This document shows, one piece after another, positions 52,767 to 62,037 of a stretch of DNA of 64,000 bases (within the stretch, counting starts at the first letter, position 1; each line of letters begins with the position of its first letter). The notes under the pieces are model-generated. The model ran no database searches and was not told the origin of the DNA. It worked only from the letters and a program-made list of their open reading frames with translations. The position numbers were made by a program, and so were the translations under genes. The stretch is from contig NZ_SZQL01000001.1 of the NCBI RefSeq assembly GCF_005233845.1, forward strand, positions 124,001 through 188,000. Reading direction: 5' to 3'. This DNA comes from Ilyomonas limi (lineage in GTDB: Bacteria > Bacteroidota > Bacteroidia > Chitinophagales > Chitinophagaceae).

Positions 52767-54260
52767 CTATGCTTTATCAATTTCTACAGCCACACGTTGT
52801 GCCGAACGGATACACGATTCCATGCCGCGACTCATGTTATCGGCGTATGTGCCGGCAAAATAAATTCTGCCTTCGGGCATCATAATCTGTGGCCAAAACT
52901 TATGCATTTCACCAATTGGAAAAGGCTCCATTTCGCATACCGGTGCATACTTGTCTTTCGACCAGTCTTTAGTTAAAGCCTGTTCAATAGTATCTTTTTT
53001 CCCCGGGTATACTTCTCTGAAAGCAGCCAGCACGCGCTGTGCCGAAAGTCCGCTGGGTCCATATGCTTTTAAAATAATGCGGGTGGAAGCTACCTCATTT
53101 GTTTCCTGCCAAATAGAAGAAATATCCGGATGTTCAAACTCCATATTGATACTTTTAAAACCATCATCAAGCCAGAATTTAGTAGCCGCTTCAAACACAT
53201 AAAACGGGTGTGACGAATAGCGCAGGTTGTCCACCACATATTGTTTTCCGGAAGAAAGCGCAGGTGTAACAGGAATGTTTTTAAACACCGGCAGCGTAAT
53301 ACAATTCACCAGATAATCAGCCGTTAGTTGCGCTTCTGTATCGCGGTAGGGTTTGCAGGTAACCGTTACTCCATTTGCATCGTGCTGTATAGCAATTACC
53401 GGATTATTTAATTTCAACCGATCTCCTAAACTTTTTGCAAAAGCAATCGGTAATTGTTCGTTGCCATCTTTCAAATGATAGGTGTCACCTTCCGAAAGCG
53501 GAATGTCTCTGTCTTTCATCATATACAACCGCCACACAGCATAAAGCGCAGATTCCCCTTTGCCGCCTAAGAAGCGCAATGCCGTATCGGATGCTCCCTC
53601 TTTTCTATACAAATCATACACAGCAATATTATCCAGCTCATCATAGCCCACACCAAACGGTTGGTAAGCATCTTTAAAATTAGCAGTGTATTTATCTATG
53701 TACAACGAGCGTAACGCATACCAGGGATTGTGTGCAAGAAACTGTATTTCCTTTTCATTAAAACCGAAGCGCTTCAGCACGCTTGTATCTGCCAGCATTT
53801 CCGGTGTATAAAACTTACCATCAATCATCCGGAGTGTGTGGCTATTGGGCGCTGCTTCAGAACCTTCTGCATGTGGGTAAGGAATAGCCGTAAGATTAAA
53901 TTCTTTTATATACTCAAAGAAGCGTTCATAACCGGGTTTGGTGATATGATCGGCGCCATAATCGGCATACAACCCATCCGATAAACCATCTCTGCCGGTA
54001 AACACATGTCCGCCGTAACGGCCACTTGCTTCCAATACGGTTACATCATGTCCTTTTTTCATTAATTCATAGCCGCAGCACAAGCCGGTAATACCGGCAC
54101 CAGCTACAATTATTTTCTTTTTGGCAGATGAAAAATATGTATTATTTATAATTGACTTTTCAATACTACTATTAGCTTGTAATAGTTGTGGCGTAAGCGT
54201 TGCACTTACTCCGGCGAGCAATGTGTTTTTGATAAACGTTCTTCTTTTCAGTTCGTTCAT
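52767..54260 (-). CDS. FAD-dependent amine oxidase-like protein, Tat-exported
   Basis: The 497-residue protein starts with a twin-arginine-type signal (LKRRTFIKNTLLAGVSATL, about 4-22). The FAD motif is VAGAGITGLCCGYEL (about 52) with VLEASGRYGGHVF (about 74), the signature of the flavin monoamine oxidase/phytoene-desaturase superfamily. The C-terminal FAD contact is EGRIYFAGTYADNMSRGMESCIRSA (about 463-487, quoted in part). Members oxidise amines or act as dehydrogenases. Export and the cytochrome c gene 19 bases downstream suggest a dehydrogenase that passes electrons to the cytochrome rather than to oxygen; this is inference. Confidence 0.87.
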   Translation of the reverse strand: MNELKRRTFIKNTLLAGVSATLTPQLLQANSSIEKSIINNTYFSSAKKKIIVAGAGITGLCCGYELMKKGHDVTVLEASGRYGGHVFTGRDGLSDGLYADYGADHITKPGYERFFEYIKEFNLTAIPYPHAEGSEAAPNSHTLRMIDGKFYTPEMLADTSVLKRFGFNEKEIQFLAHNPWYALRSLYIDKYTANFKDAYQPFGVGYDELDNIAVYDLYRKEGASDTALRFLGGKGESALYAVWRLYMMKDRDIPLSEGDTYHLKDGNEQLPIAFAKSLGDRLKLNNPVIAIQHDANGVTVTCKPYRDTEAQLTADYLVNCITLPVFKNIPVTPALSSGKQYVVDNLRYSSHPFYVFEAATKFWLDDGFKSINMEFEHPDISSIWQETNEVASTRIILKAYGPSGLSAQRVLAAFREVYPGKKDTIEQALTKDWSKDKYAPVCEMEPFPIGEMHKFWPQIMMPEGRIYFAGTYADNMSRGMESCIRSAQRVAVEIDKA

Positions 54261-54487
54261 TATGATTAATTAATCAGATGGCAATTTGAAAAATAGGCAA
54301 TCGTTACAAATATAATTTTCTGTGGAAATAATTTATATCCTTTTTGAATCACCTTTAAACCACAAACCTGTCTGTTAGCAGACAGGAATACATATAACAC
54401 AGAGATATACGAAGTATTTATTCTTTATTACTTCTTTGTAAACTTTTTTACTCTTAGGGCCTTAATGGTTCAAAAGCAAAGCCGCTA

Positions 54488-55684
54488 TTACAAATAAGTA
54501 AGCCATGTATATTGAGGATGATTGCGCCTGTAATTGCCATACCATTTGCAGGGGAAATATAAAATAACTACCGCACTTATCCATACTACATACACTACCC
54601 ACAGCGGATAACCCGCATTGGGATGCACCTGGAAACCGGGGAGCAAAGCTTCGCCCGAACCCCGGCCGGAAATAAGCATAAAAATACGGGCAAGCGAATG
54701 TAGAACCAATATATGCAACATGTAATATACAAAAGGCACTCTGCCAAACACTACCACTATCCTTGTAAAAGCATTGACAATATTCTCAGTTACAGCCAAT
54801 ACAATCAATGCCGGCCCAATCGTCATCAGCATGTACAGTAAAGAGGGCGGATATTTGGTAGTATTTACAAAATCAAGCACTGTAAACAGCGGTGTTTGCT
54901 GTATTGACCAGTGTTGCCTGTCGCCATACACATTGATTAATCTTATAATGATAAACAGTGCAATGATGATAATGCCGGTAGTTAATAAAAATAGCTTTCT
55001 GTAAGCGGGATTGATGTTTTTAGCATATAATTTACCCAAGCAATATCCGCAAATCATCAACCCCAGCCAGGGCAGAAAAGGATAAGCTATGAGTATGGAA
55101 TAGTTAGGAAAAGGTTGGTACAAATTGGGTGCATGCACCAGCGACCATGCCACCGATGCGGCAACAGGTTGCGTAACCTGAATGTTGTCTAATGCGTTAT
55201 GCCCAACTACAATCAGTAATCCTATACCCAACAACAAGCGATAAGGTAAAAACTGCAAAAAGGACAAGCAAACCATAGACATACCGATTGCCCAAAACAC
55301 TTCCAGCATGAGGAAACGGGTATACCCAAATTGCCATAAACCATTAACGATAATTATTTCCGCAATAATGAGCCAGATACCTCTTGTAAATAAAAAGAAG
55401 GCTACTTGTTTTTTTGTTTTGTTTCGTTGTGCATACAAAAAAACAGAAGTGCCTGACAAGAAAACAAATATGGGCGCGCAATAGTGCGTTATCCATCGTG
55501 TAAAAAACAGGAATGCAGAAGTTGTTTTAAAATTGAGCGGGTCATTGCCAATGAGCGCGTCATGATGAAAAAACTCACGGGTATGGTCAAGAGCCATTAT
55601 GATCATTACAATACCGCGAAGTATGTCAATAGAGGCGATGCGGTGGGTGGTCTTTGGTGTTGGTGTTAATGCAATCGTATTCAT
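54488..55684 (-). CDS. DUF1624 / heparan-alpha-glucosaminide N-acetyltransferase-like membrane protein
   Basis: This 398-residue protein has about ten membrane helices. It opens with RIASIDILRGIVMIIMALDH (about 15-34), the conserved start of the DUF1624/YeiB acyltransferase group (DxLRG..M..DH). Further along are PIFVFLSGTSVFLY (about 72) and a PFVYYMLHILVLHSLAR segment (about 318) with conserved His. Such proteins move acetyl or acyl groups across the membrane onto glycans; the acceptor is unknown. It stands alone on the minus strand. Confidence 0.88.
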   Translation of the reverse strand: MNTIALTPTPKTTHRIASIDILRGIVMIIMALDHTREFFHHDALIGNDPLNFKTTSAFLFFTRWITHYCAPIFVFLSGTSVFLYAQRNKTKKQVAFFLFTRGIWLIIAEIIIVNGLWQFGYTRFLMLEVFWAIGMSMVCLSFLQFLPYRLLLGIGLLIVVGHNALDNIQVTQPVAASVAWSLVHAPNLYQPFPNYSILIAYPFLPWLGLMICGYCLGKLYAKNINPAYRKLFLLTTGIIIIALFIIIRLINVYGDRQHWSIQQTPLFTVLDFVNTTKYPPSLLYMLMTIGPALIVLAVTENIVNAFTRIVVVFGRVPFVYYMLHILVLHSLARIFMLISGRGSGEALLPGFQVHPNAGYPLWVVYVVWISAVVILYFPCKWYGNYRRNHPQYTWLTYL

Positions 55685-55909
55685 AAACAGTTACGGGAAT
55701 AGTAATAGTTAAAAGTACAATTTTAGCGTTGGCAGTTTTATTTATTCTTTATGCGGCATTACGCTTACATAGAAGGCTTACCGGCTGCACTTACATTGGC
55801 TAATACAACCTGTATATTGCTGGCGTAAATATTTGGCTTATTGGGCGAAAGTGTTGGGCTTTAACAATTATCTGCATACCATTTGCGCCAAAAAGCAAAA
55901 ATTACAATC

Positions 55910-56290
55910 ATGAAAAAAATCATTTTGTGTTTACTGATTATGTTATCATTAAATGCAACTGCAAAATTGTTTGCCCAGCAAAACGGTGGTGGGCAGCAAC
56001 GAATGCAGGCCATGCGTGCCTATCTGAAAGATTCAGTTAACCTGTCTGATGCAATGGCAGATTCGGTAATGGCTATCCGTATGCAATACCAGCCGCAGAT
56101 GCGCGACATTTATAGGGATCAGTCCGCCACCGATGCCGACAAGCAAACCAAAATGCAAAGTTTGCGAACTGAAATGGAAGCAAGGTATAAAGCAGCCGGC
56201 TTAACCGATGCACAGATACAACAAATGCGCGAGCATGACAACCGGATGCGGGCACAAATGCGTAGCCGGATGAATGGCGGCGGGCGGTAA
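55910..56290 (+). CDS. Small periplasmic Met/Gln/Arg-rich protein (Spy/LTxxQ-like pattern)
   Basis: From ATG 55910 the protein has 126 residues; an upstream in-frame start at 55883 would place nine charged residues before the signal. A signal peptide (cleavage near LFAQ) is followed by an all-helical, Met- and Gln-rich part: RMQAMRAYLKDSVNLSDAMA, RMQYQPQMRDIYRDQ, LTDAQIQQMREHDNRMRAQM. The LTDAQIQQM repeat-like phrase recalls the LTxxQ motif of Spy/CpxP chaperones, but the similarity is only by pattern. A double hairpin terminator follows. Confidence 0.65.
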   Translation: MKKIILCLLIMLSLNATAKLFAQQNGGGQQRMQAMRAYLKDSVNLSDAMADSVMAIRMQYQPQMRDIYRDQSATDADKQTKMQSLRTEMEARYKAAGLTDAQIQQMREHDNRMRAQMRSRMNGGGR

Positions 56291-56300
56291 AGTTTGATAA

Positions 56301-56345
56301 ACGCACTTATGCGTAAAAGACTGCTCTTCCAGCAGTCTTTTTTGT
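56301..56345 (+). terminator. Hairpin and intrinsic terminator
   Basis: A short hairpin (56301-56305 with 56310-56314) is followed at once by an 11-bp stem (56315-56325 with 56331-56341) and a T run. It lies 11 bases past the stop of the small periplasmic protein gene. Confidence 0.88.
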
Positions 56346-56549
56346 GTGGATGATTTAAGGTGGAAGAATAGAAATCTTTTTATAAAGACAATCTTATAAC
56401 TGCATAAACAATGCAGTATTTGGCTTGATGTTCACTAGCTTTCCTTTATAAAAGTATTTTCTATTACCATCTTATCAACCTCCCCGCTCACAACACTTTC
56501 TTATACTTTACCTTTACGCTTCATTCACAAGCATAAACACCTTTTCTCC

Positions 56550-57188
56550 ATGTCCACATTATCCTATATACTCCAGCATAAGATTGTAGCCATCATGCGT
56601 GGCATGCCGCCGAAAGACTCCATTAGCCTTGCTAACGCATTGTATAAAGGCGGCATCAACATGTTAGAAATCACACTTAATTCTCCTGATGCATTAAGTG
56701 TGATAGAAGAGTTGTCGCAACAGTTTAAAGATAAAATGCTCATCGGGGCAGGCACGGTACTCACTGCACAGGAAGCAACTGATGCCATCAATGCCGGTGC
56801 ACAGTTTATTATTTCACCGGCGTTAGATATTGATGTAATAAAAACTACTAAAAATGCAGGTAAAGTAAGCATTCCCGGGGCTTATACGCCCACCGAAATT
56901 GTACAGGCACAGCGCAGCGGTGCCGATATTATCAAAGTCTTTCCCGCGCCGAATGCGGCTTACATTAAAAACGTTTTGGCACCGTTGAATCAATTCAAAT
57001 TAATGCCCACAGGCGGCATTAAGGTTGATAATATTAAAGATTTTGCAGCCGCAGGTGCTGTGGCATTTGGTATTGGCAGCGCATTGGTTAATAGTAAAGA
57101 AGAAGTGAACGAATTGTACCTGCAAAACTTAGAAGACAAAGCACGCCGTTTTACCGGCGCTATTCATGCAACGGAAGTACAGCCATGA
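56550..57188 (+). CDS. dgoA: 2-dehydro-3-deoxy-6-phosphogalactonate (KDPGal) aldolase, KDPG-aldolase family
   Basis: The 212 residues form a class I aldolase barrel: [14 protein letters not shown] (about 11, Glu-like position), [10 protein letters not shown] (about 39), [12 protein letters not shown] (about 66), the Schiff-base Lys in [13 protein letters not shown] (about 132) and [12 protein letters not shown] (about 151). The enzyme cleaves the 6-phospho sugar acid to pyruvate and glyceraldehyde 3-phosphate. By family alone it could be Eda for KDPG. The overlap with dgoD (four bases, ATGA) and the nearby dgoK identify it as the galactonate aldolase. Confidence 0.9.
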   Translation: MSTLSYILQHKIVAIMRGMPPKDSISLANALYKGGINMLEITLNSPDALSVIEELSQQFKDKMLIGAGTVLTAQEATDAINAGAQFIISPALDIDVIKTTKNAGKVSIPGAYTPTEIVQAQRSGADIIKVFPAPNAAYIKNVLAPLNQFKLMPTGGIKVDNIKDFAAAGAVAFGIGSALVNSKEEVNELYLQNLEDKARRFTGAIHATEVQP

Positions 57189-58336
57189 TGAAAATAACAA
57201 ACTATACTTTATATCAGGTGCCACCGCGCTGGTTGTTCTTAAAAATAGAAACAAGCGAAGGCATTACCGGCTGGGGTGAGCCGGTGATTGAAGGCAAAGC
57301 TGCTACCGTTAAAACAGCAGTGGAAGAACTGATGACCTATTTGGTAGGCAAAGACCCGATGAACATAGAAGACCATTGGAACGTGCTATACCGTAGTGGT
57401 TTTTATCGCGGCGGACCTATTTTGATGAGCGCCATTGCAGGCATAGACCAGGCATTGTGGGATATAAAAGGGAAGTATTTCAATGCACCCGTTCACCAAC
57501 TCATGGGTGGCAAAGCAAGAGATACGATCAAGGTGTATTCGTGGATAGGCGGCGACCGCCCGGCAGACGTGGCGAATGCTGCCAGAACCGCCGTGGCCGC
57601 GGGCTTCAGGGCAATTAAGATGAACGCTTCGGAAGAGCTGCAATACATAGATTCGTACGAAAAAGTAGATGCGGTATTGCAGCGCGTGGCAATGGTGCGC
57701 GAAGCTGGTGGCAGCGCATTGGGTATTGGTGTTGACTTTCACGGACGCGTACACAAGCCAATGGCTAAAGTGCTGGCAAAAGAACTGGAACCTTTTCATC
57801 CTATGTTTATTGAAGAGCCGGTGTTGCCCGAAAACAATGAAGCTTTGCGGGATATTGCACAGCACACCAGCATACCGATCGCTACCGGCGAAAGAATGTT
57901 TAGCCGTTGGCAGTTTAAAAATCTGTTGAAAGATGGTTATGCCGATATTATTCAGCCCGATTTGTCTCATGCAGGTGGCATTACGGAGTGCAAAAAAATC
58001 ATTTCGATGGCAGAAGCTTTTGATGTTGCTGCTGCACCACATTGCCCGCTCGGCCCCATTGCGCTGGCAGCCTGCCTGCAGGTAGATGCCACTTGCCACA
58101 ACGTGTTTATACAAGAGCAAAGCCTGGGTATCCACTACAATACCGGCAGCGATTTGCTCGATTATCTTACCGATAAAACTGTATTTAAATACGACAATGG
58201 TTTTGTAAAAATTCCATCGGGCGCGGGCTTAGGTATTGAAATAAATGAAGAGCAGGTAAGGAAAATGGCAGCTATAGGACACGACTGGCGTAACCCGCAA
58301 TGGCGGCACGAAGATGGTAGTGTGGCGGAATGGTAA
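57185..58336 (+). CDS. dgoD: D-galactonate dehydratase
   Basis: This 383-residue enolase-superfamily enzyme removes water from D-galactonate to give 2-dehydro-3-deoxygalactonate. Metal ligands are Asp in GVDFHGR (about 183), Glu in FIEEPVLP (about 209) and Glu in [10 protein letters not shown] (about 235). The catalytic His lies in [14 protein letters not shown] (about 285), after the [10 protein letters not shown] strand (about 260). N-terminal capping-domain marks are [19 protein letters not shown] and [14 protein letters not shown] (about 77). The ATG overlaps the dgoA stop, so translation is coupled. Confidence 0.93.
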   Translation: MMKITNYTLYQVPPRWLFLKIETSEGITGWGEPVIEGKAATVKTAVEELMTYLVGKDPMNIEDHWNVLYRSGFYRGGPILMSAIAGIDQALWDIKGKYFNAPVHQLMGGKARDTIKVYSWIGGDRPADVANAARTAVAAGFRAIKMNASEELQYIDSYEKVDAVLQRVAMVREAGGSALGIGVDFHGRVHKPMAKVLAKELEPFHPMFIEEPVLPENNEALRDIAQHTSIPIATGERMFSRWQFKNLLKDGYADIIQPDLSHAGGITECKKIISMAEAFDVAAAPHCPLGPIALAACLQVDATCHNVFIQEQSLGIHYNTGSDLLDYLTDKTVFKYDNGFVKIPSGAGLGIEINEEQVRKMAAIGHDWRNPQWRHEDGSVAEW

Positions 58337-58517
58337 GGAGTTGATTTCTCACAAATGGCACAGATGAACACGCAGATAAAAAGCAAAATAATCTTTCATC
58401 TTATAAGGCCTTTTATTTGACTATTAGGATACGCTTTACCCGCTACTTAAACTCGATGCTATTATATATGATAATAATAAACAGCATCGGCGCCATTTGT
58501 GAGGCAAAACACAACAC

Positions 58518-59483
58518 ATGAATACATTTATTAGTTGCGATTGGGGCACTTCGGCTTTTCGTTTACGATTGATAGATGCAAATACAAAGGAAGTATTGGC
58601 TACCATCAAAACAGATTGGGGTATTGCTGCTGTGTATAATGATTGGAACAATAACCATCCTGCAACAGACCGGCTCCAATTTTACAGCAACATATTAGCT
58701 GATGGTGTACGAGCATTAGCGCAGGAGTGTAAGCATGCTTTAGAAGATATAACTATTGTTATCTCCGGCATGGCATCTTCGAGCATTGGTATGATGGACC
58801 TGCCTTACAAAGCATTGCCTTTTCATTTAGATGGTGCTGATGTATTGACCGAAGTTGTTTCCTCTTTACCCAACTTTCATCATCAACTATTATTCATTTC
58901 CGGTGCTAAAACAAGGGAAGATGTAATGCGCGGTGAAGAAACAAAGCTGCTGGGCTGTGACGTAAGTAATCAACAGGAAAAACAATTACTCATTTTACCT
59001 GGTACGCACACCAAGCATGTAGTGGTTGAAGATAAGGTGGCCGTTGATTTTAAAACTTACATGACCGGCGAATTGTTTAGCCTCCTATCCACAAAGAGTG
59101 TGTTAGCAGCTTCTGTAGAAAAAGGAGAAAAAGGGCAGGAAAATGATAATAAAGCTTTCTTTTTAAAAGGTGTTACCGAAGCAGCCAATAATAATTTCCT
59201 CAATAGTATTTTTCATGTAAGAACATACCACTTGTTTAATTATCATTCACCGCATCAAAGCTATCAATACCTTAGTGGGCTATTAATCGGGAATGAATTG
59301 AAGGAACTTTTAAATAAAAAATACAGCAGCATCACGCTGGTGGCTACCGGTGTATTAGCACCGCTTTACCGGCAGGCTTTGCAAGCATTAGGCATTCAAA
59401 TAAATAAAGAAACAGATGCTGATGAAGCATTGATAGCAGGACAATGCAAAATGTATTTGCAGATGAAAAAGCAACAGTTTTGA
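58518..59483 (+). CDS. dgoK: 2-dehydro-3-deoxygalactonokinase
   Basis: This 321-residue sugar-acid kinase phosphorylates 2-dehydro-3-deoxygalactonate, linking dgoD to the dgoA aldolase. It starts FISCDWGTSAFRLRLID (about 4-20, phosphate-binding loop). It continues with VISGMASSSIGMMDLPY (about 82), GAKTREDVMRGEETKLLG (about 132-149, the family hallmark RGEE), LILPGTHTKHVVV (about 159) and a C-terminal YLSGLLIGNEL and VATGVLAPLYRQAL (about 275). It begins 181 bases after dgoD with no gene between, likely the same operon or its own promoter. No galactonate transporter gene is present. Confidence 0.92.
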   Translation: MNTFISCDWGTSAFRLRLIDANTKEVLATIKTDWGIAAVYNDWNNNHPATDRLQFYSNILADGVRALAQECKHALEDITIVISGMASSSIGMMDLPYKALPFHLDGADVLTEVVSSLPNFHHQLLFISGAKTREDVMRGEETKLLGCDVSNQQEKQLLILPGTHTKHVVVEDKVAVDFKTYMTGELFSLLSTKSVLAASVEKGEKGQENDNKAFFLKGVTEAANNNFLNSIFHVRTYHLFNYHSPHQSYQYLSGLLIGNELKELLNKKYSSITLVATGVLAPLYRQALQALGIQINKETDADEALIAGQCKMYLQMKKQQF

Positions 59484-59644
59484 TAAAAAGAAAGTAACGC
59501 GACTTTATTTGTAAGTGTGCTAATGCAATTAAATTAGAACACAATGCACTACCGGTAGCGGCTATCAACGTATGCTTTTATACCTTCTGCCTGGACATTG
59601 CTTTAATTTGTTGCATGTATCGTAAACAATTATTCTTTGCTTTT

Positions 59645-59745
59645 GTCATGCTGAGGCACGAAGCATCTGTGCTTTAGCATAGATTAAAGTTTATTTACAG
59701 AATGATTTATCTACCACTTACAGATGCTTCCTTCGCCGATATAAT
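59645..59745. repeat. Intergenic hairpin repeat, copy B
   Basis: The left arm (59645-59671) and right arm (about 59720-59745) match copy A at 15604-15705. The left arm (gtcatgctgaggcacgaagc) is the fuller version, while the last part of the right arm has diverged. The bases following the right arm (to about 59763) also resemble those after copy A. It lies between the converging dgoK and histidine kinase genes. Confidence 0.7.
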
Positions 59746-59767
59746 AAACCCGGCGTGTGATTCAATA

Positions 59768-61798
59768 CTACCGGCTTACTGGAATCTCAAACGTAAATGT
59801 AGAGCCAGCACCTGGTTTGCTGGAGACGGATAATTTGCCGCCATGCCGGTTGATAATTTCGTTGCAGATATACAGCCCGATGCCCAGGCCGGAGACGTGC
59901 GAAGCCACGTTTTTTACCCTGTAAAACCGTTCGAAAATAAATCGTTGCTCTTCTTCGGGAATACCAGCGCCAAAATCCTGTACCGATACGGTAGCATTGC
60001 CACCAGCGGCTAAACAACGGATGATAATATAGTTTGCGTTAGGCGAATATTTAATAGCATTGGAAACAAGATTGATAATTACCTGCTCTATTCGTTGCCT
60101 GTCGGCATACACCATCAGTTCGCTGGTGCTACATTCCAAAACAATACTGTGCAAGTTGCTCGTTTGCTGCATCATTTCCTTTACTTCATTCAGCAAATGC
60201 ACCAGATCGAACGAAGTAAAATTAAACGGCATTTTGCCGGTATTAATTTTAGAAACATCCAGCAGATCGGCAATCAGCGAAGACAGCTTGTTGATTTGCT
60301 GTACTGCCTTATTTACAAACAATTTATTTTGGTTATCGCCTTTGAGTGTTCTTTGTAATATTTGCAAATAGCCCAAAACGCTGGTAACAGGTGTTTTTAA
60401 CTCATGGCTGGCCAAACCAATAAACTCATCCTTTTTTATATTCAGTGCTTCTACCGTTTCAAACAACTTTGCGTTTTCGAGTGCCAGGGCTGCCTGTGGA
60501 GCAATGCCTGATACCAAATCTTCGTGCGCTTTGGTAAACTTTGCGGGTTGAGAATGTCCATAGAATAATCCGCCAATCACCAATCCCATTTTTGACAGTA
60601 CAGGAACTGCCAGATAACTTACTACCGGCAAATGTCCCTCGGGCATGCCATTGTACGGTGTATTCTTTCCATATCTCGGGTCTTTTGTTATATCATCCGA
60701 TCTTAAAATGCCTTCTCCTTTAAATGTAACCTTAAACACCTGCGTATTGCGTGGCATACCAAATTTATCAAAAGCCTCTTTGGATGCACCCGATAAAGTA
60801 TAAAGCATTAAGCTTTCACCTTTTTCGTTTACAGTGTTGTAAAAGAAAGCACCGAACTCGGCATCAATCAACTGCGTAGTGGCATCGGTTACTTTTTGCA
60901 AAATAGCCTGCGTATCTAAGTTTTCCGAAATTGATTTAGCCAATGAATTAATAATCTGCAGACTTTTTACATGCGAGTGCATTCTTTCTTTCAGCGCTTT
61001 CTGCTCCGTAATGTCGCGCGCTATTTTGGATGCACCAATAATGTTGCCTTTATCATCTTTAATAGGCGAAATGGTAAGTGAAATATCAACTTCTTTTCCA
61101 TCTTTAGTGAGGCGCACCGTTTCAAAATGATCTACTCTTTCGCCGCTTCTTATTTTACTAATAATTAAATCTTCTTCGCTCAATCTTTCGCGTGGAATAA
61201 TCAAACTGATATGCCTGCCAATTGCTTCGGCAGCAGTATAGCCAAACAGGTGTTCTGCTTCTTTATTCCAGGTTTTTATAATGCCATTGAGGTTTTTACT
61301 TACAATCGCATCGTGCGAAGACTCCACGATAGCGGCAAGCCTGGCTTTGCTTTCTTCGTCAGTTTTCTGGTCGGTTATATCTATCAGCGTGTTGACTGCA
61401 CCGGTTAATGCTCCATTTGCATCAAATAGAGGGTGAGGATTAGCAAGCACAAATCTCCTGTTGCCATCCGGGCGCTCTACAATAATCTCTTCGCCCTGAA
61501 AAGGCCTTTTCTCCTTTAGGGTTAGTGCCATCGGACAACTATCTAAGGGTAGCAGATTACCATCTACCTTAAAAATTTTCCATGCCCCACACCAAAGATC
61601 TCTGCCTAATACAGGTTCTCTGCCCCACAACTTTGCCGCAGCCCTGTTATAAGATTTTATATAACCGTCAGCATCACAGGTATATACAGCAATCGGTAAG
61701 TTTTGAAGTAAACTCTCCGAGAACTGTATATCACCAATTTCATTGTGTTTACTATTACCAGATATATGAATATAATCAAGAGAAGCAGAATCCAACAT
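59768..61798 (-). CDS. Hybrid-sensor-like histidine kinase with PAS, PAS and GAF domains (no receiver)
   Basis: The 676-residue kinase has no obvious membrane segment. Domains in order: PAS (about 30-150, SLLQNLPIAVYTCDADGYIKSYN, quoted in part), PAS (about 150-275, with NLNGIIKTWNKEAEHLFGY), GAF (about 285-440, FLVV..-type ligand pocket with NTVNEKGESLMLYTLSG), HisKA with ASHELKTPVTSVLGYL (His about 465), and HATPase with NLVSNAIKYSPNA (about 573), DFGAGIPEEEQRF (about 609) and GLGIGLYICNEIINRHGG (about 638). It should sense a cytoplasmic small molecule or redox state. No response regulator gene is adjacent. Confidence 0.92.
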   Translation of the reverse strand: MLDSASLDYIHISGNSKHNEIGDIQFSESLLQNLPIAVYTCDADGYIKSYNRAAAKLWGREPVLGRDLWCGAWKIFKVDGNLLPLDSCPMALTLKEKRPFQGEEIIVERPDGNRRFVLANPHPLFDANGALTGAVNTLIDITDQKTDEESKARLAAIVESSHDAIVSKNLNGIIKTWNKEAEHLFGYTAAEAIGRHISLIIPRERLSEEDLIISKIRSGERVDHFETVRLTKDGKEVDISLTISPIKDDKGNIIGASKIARDITEQKALKERMHSHVKSLQIINSLAKSISENLDTQAILQKVTDATTQLIDAEFGAFFYNTVNEKGESLMLYTLSGASKEAFDKFGMPRNTQVFKVTFKGEGILRSDDITKDPRYGKNTPYNGMPEGHLPVVSYLAVPVLSKMGLVIGGLFYGHSQPAKFTKAHEDLVSGIAPQAALALENAKLFETVEALNIKKDEFIGLASHELKTPVTSVLGYLQILQRTLKGDNQNKLFVNKAVQQINKLSSLIADLLDVSKINTGKMPFNFTSFDLVHLLNEVKEMMQQTSNLHSIVLECSTSELMVYADRQRIEQVIINLVSNAIKYSPNANYIIIRCLAAGGNATVSVQDFGAGIPEEEQRFIFERFYRVKNVASHVSGLGIGLYICNEIINRHGGKLSVSSKPGAGSTFTFEIPVSR

Positions 61799-62037
61799 AA
61801 TTTTTAATAAAAATTAAACTAGTGCTTTGTGCATACAAAACCTGTTAATAAATGAAAAATAAAGTTATACAAAACTATACTTATATATTTGAGTATTATG
61901 CAGTATGCAATGCTTTTGATTGATTTTAGTAAAAAGGATTGCAAAAATTATAGAATAGCATCGGCAAACTATAACACGTTTGTTAATACTGTTGTTATTG
62001 TAACACCATACGAATATAGCGCATGCAATTATTTATA
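61799..62037. other. Intergenic region, nothing recognised
   Basis: No ORF of coding character. An imperfect stem (about 61908-61943) is the only structure noticed and lacks a T-tract. Confidence 0.35.

Noticed and set aside
57386-58135. 249-codon minus-strand open frame inside dgoD
   Set aside because: Antisense to a well-conserved enzyme with unlikely residue composition; shadow frame.
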